A stretch of 6,641 nt of DNA from an uncultured Collinsella sp. (GTDB taxonomy: Bacteria; Actinomycetota; Coriobacteriia; Coriobacteriales; Coriobacteriaceae): contig URBM01000102.1 in NCBI GenBank assembly GCA_900545995.1, forward strand, positions 1 through 6,641. The letters are read 5' to 3'. Numbering within the stretch: position 1 is the stretch's first letter; each line of letters begins with the position of its first letter. The notes beneath the pieces were generated by a model. That model was not told the DNA's origin and ran no database searches. It was given only the letters and a program-made list of their open reading frames with translations. Made by a program: the position numbers and the translations under genes. Positions 5,389-6,641 of this stretch are shown here, piece by piece.

Positions 5389-5401
5389 TAACAACTGACA
5401 T

Positions 5402-6133
5402 ATGAGTTTGATAGAACAGTTGCGAGGCGCTATGGAAGAATCGATGCACGTCGGCGAGCAGGAAACGAGTCTACAGGACCAGTCCTACCACACCATTCGA
5501 CGCAAAATCGTCTACCTGGACTACAAGCCGGGCGAAAAGCTGGGCGTCAAGCAACTTTGCGACGACCTGGATATGGGGCGCACCCCTGTGCGCGAGGCAC
5601 TGGTGCGTCTGGCGCAAGAGGGCCTGGTGCGCACCGTGCCCCAGAGCGGTACCTACGTCTCACCCATCAACCTCACCCTTGCCGAGAGTGCCTGTTACAT
5701 CCGCGAGCATCTGGAAAAGCAGGTGATCGTGGAATGCTGTGCGCGCGCCACGTCGGCCGGCATCGAGCAGCTCGACCGTGCCATCGCGCTGCAGGAAAAG
5801 GCCATGGCCGAAGAGGATCGCATCGGCTTCTTTTTGAGCGACAACCTCATGCATCACATGATTTTTAGCATCGCATGTCGCAGCACCGTGTGGTCGTGGC
5901 TCGAAGAGACCAATGCCGACCTGGAGCGCTTCCGCTGGCTGCGCGCCGCCACGCAGGTTCTCGACAATCAGGACATCGTGAACGAGCACAAGCAGATTCG
6001 CCGCGCTATCGCCGGTCGCGACCCCATCGAAGCGAGCTTTTTGGTCAGCAAGCACCTGCACATGATGTTCCGCAACCAAACCGAGGTTCTGGACCAGTTC
6101 CCCGAGTACTTCGAGACCAGCAAGCTCCGCTAA
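5402..6133 (+). CDS. GntR-family regulator, FadR subfamily (FCD domain)
   Basis: A 243-residue cytoplasmic transcription factor. The N-terminal winged helix-turn-helix covers about 24-90, with the conserved KPGEKLGVKQLCDDLDMGRTPVREAL pattern (42-67) and the wing VRTVPQSGTYVSPI (76-89). The C-terminal FCD ligand domain (about 95-225) is all-helical and keeps the metal-binding set Asp147, His151, His196 and His218 at usual spacings, so it likely binds a metal plus a carboxylate effector. The gene diverges from the yeiH-like gene and probably regulates both. No Shine-Dalgarno precedes the ATG at 5402; with a -10-like CATAAT 14 bases upstream the mRNA may be nearly leaderless. An ATG at 5432 with GAGG four bases upstream is an alternative start and would leave the DNA-binding domain intact. 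Ligand unknown. Confidence 0.9.
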   Translation: MSLIEQLRGAMEESMHVGEQETSLQDQSYHTIRRKIVYLDYKPGEKLGVKQLCDDLDMGRTPVREALVRLAQEGLVRTVPQSGTYVSPINLTLAESACYIREHLEKQVIVECCARATSAGIEQLDRAIALQEKAMAEEDRIGFFLSDNLMHHMIFSIACRSTVWSWLEETNADLERFRWLRAATQVLDNQDIVNEHKQIRRAIAGRDPIEASFLVSKHLHMMFRNQTEVLDQFPEYFETSKLR

Positions 6134-6170
6134 CCTGCCAAAAAGGGACAGGTTCATTTTGGCAGGTTTT
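6134..6170 (+). terminator. Terminator of the GntR gene; GGGACAGG-loop hairpin, copy 2
   Basis: Starting right after the TAA, CCTGCCAAAA (6134-6143) pairs perfectly with TTTTGGCAGG (6157-6166) around a 13-base loop, followed by TTTT. It looks like a working intrinsic terminator for the plus strand. The loop holds GGGACAGG (6145-6152), three bases, then ATTTT (6156-6160), the pattern also found at 2026-2041 with unrelated stem arms. Confidence 0.8.
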
Positions 6171-6184
6171 ATCTGGTCAAATGC

Positions 6185-6225
6185 AAAAAAGGCCCGGCTC
6201 CGTCTTTGATGCGGAGCCGGGCCTT
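6185..6225 (-). terminator. Rho-independent terminator of glmS
   Basis: On the minus strand, AAGGCCCGGCTCCG (6225-6212) pairs perfectly with CGGAGCCGGGCCTT around a nine-base loop, and the second arm runs into a T-tract ending at 6185. It begins 23 bases after the glmS stop. The strong stem and U-run make this a confident call; it faces the GntR terminator across an 18-base gap. Confidence 0.9.
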
Positions 6226-6248
6226 AGTCGCTAGAACGGCGGAACCAA

Positions 6249-6641
6249 CTACTCGACCGTGACGCTTTTCGCCAGGTTGCGGGGCTGGTCGACGTCGCAG
6301 CCGCGCAGGATGGCGACCTCGCGGGCGAGCAGCTGCAGCGGGACACTCGCCGTGATGGGGCTGAACACGTCGCGGACTGCCGGCACGCGGATGATGCAGT
6401 CGGCAATCTTGTTGATCTCATCGTCGCCCTCGGTGGCAACGACGATGACCTTGGCACCGCGCGCCTTGCACTCCATAAGGTTCGACACGGTCTTGTCGTA
6501 GGTGGCACTCTTGGTGGCCACAGCGATGACAGGGAAGCCCAGGTCGATCAGGGCAATGGGGCCGTGCTTCATCTCACCGGCGGCATATGCCTCGGCGTGC
6601 AGGTAGCTGACCTCTTTGAGCTTGAGCGCGCCCTCGTAGGA
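6249..6641 (-). CDS. glmS: Glutamine-fructose-6-phosphate aminotransferase, C-terminal part (partial)
   Basis: The last 130 residues of GlmS, running off the right edge. GlmS makes glucosamine 6-phosphate from fructose 6-phosphate and glutamine, the first step toward UDP-GlcNAc for peptidoglycan. The visible part is the second half of the isomerase (SIS) domain. It opens with YEGALKLKEVSYLHAEAYAA, which includes the catalytic-region glutamate, then GEMKHGPIALID. It ends with CDVDQPRNLAKSVTVE, whose DxPRNLAKSVTVE tail is nearly invariant and forms the ammonia-channel C-tail loop. The reading frame is intact to the TAG. The glutaminase domain lies outside the window, and so would any leader glmS ribozyme. 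It converges on the GntR gene and has its own terminator. Confidence 0.97.
   Translation of the reverse strand, partial: SYEGALKLKEVSYLHAEAYAAGEMKHGPIALIDLGFPVIAVATKSATYDKTVSNLMECKARGAKVIVVATEGDDEINKIADCIIRVPAVRDVFSPITASVPLQLLAREVAILRGCDVDQPRNLAKSVTVE

Overview
The window looks like chromosomal DNA from a fairly GC-rich gut actinobacterium of the class Coriobacteriia, most likely Collinsella or a close relative. This is inferred from codon style, gene content and the strong Shine-Dalgarno sites; no marker gene here settles it. Six complete protein genes plus one partial gene at each edge account for the coding space, and most genes are on the minus strand.

Left part (1-1470): a MarR-type repressor gene overlaps the start codon of an ABC exporter gene by one base (the exporter runs off the left edge). 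Upstream of the repressor are two almost identical 14-bp sites, 35 bp apart, one lying between a candidate -35 and -10; this is the expected layout of an autoregulated drug-export operon. Next is an orphan 96-residue acidic protein with an ideal ribosome binding site and a strong terminator. Divergent from it is a nitroreductase-family flavoprotein gene on the plus strand.

Middle (2000-4200): a 191-residue unknown protein with one membrane helix lies downstream of a regulator that resembles sigma-54 activators but has lost the Walker A lysine, the Walker B acidic pair and the GAFTGA loop, while keeping a Fis-type DNA-binding C-terminus. The 266 bases in front of this regulator are the most unusual part of the window. 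They hold a long stem with a possible pseudoknot, a second hairpin, a widely spaced inverted repeat at a candidate promoter, and a 24-bp near-palindrome just before the start codon. In both long stems the single odd pair becomes G-U only if the minus strand is transcribed.

Right part (4204-6641): a YeiH-family membrane exporter gene and a GntR/FCD regulator gene diverge from a 163-bp region and probably form a regulator-transporter pair. The regulator gene converges on glmS (C-terminal part only), with two terminators between them. The terminator hairpin after the GntR gene shares the loop pattern GGGACAGG-N3-ATTTT with a hairpin after the nitroreductase gene, although their stems differ. They look like two members of a dispersed hairpin repeat family.
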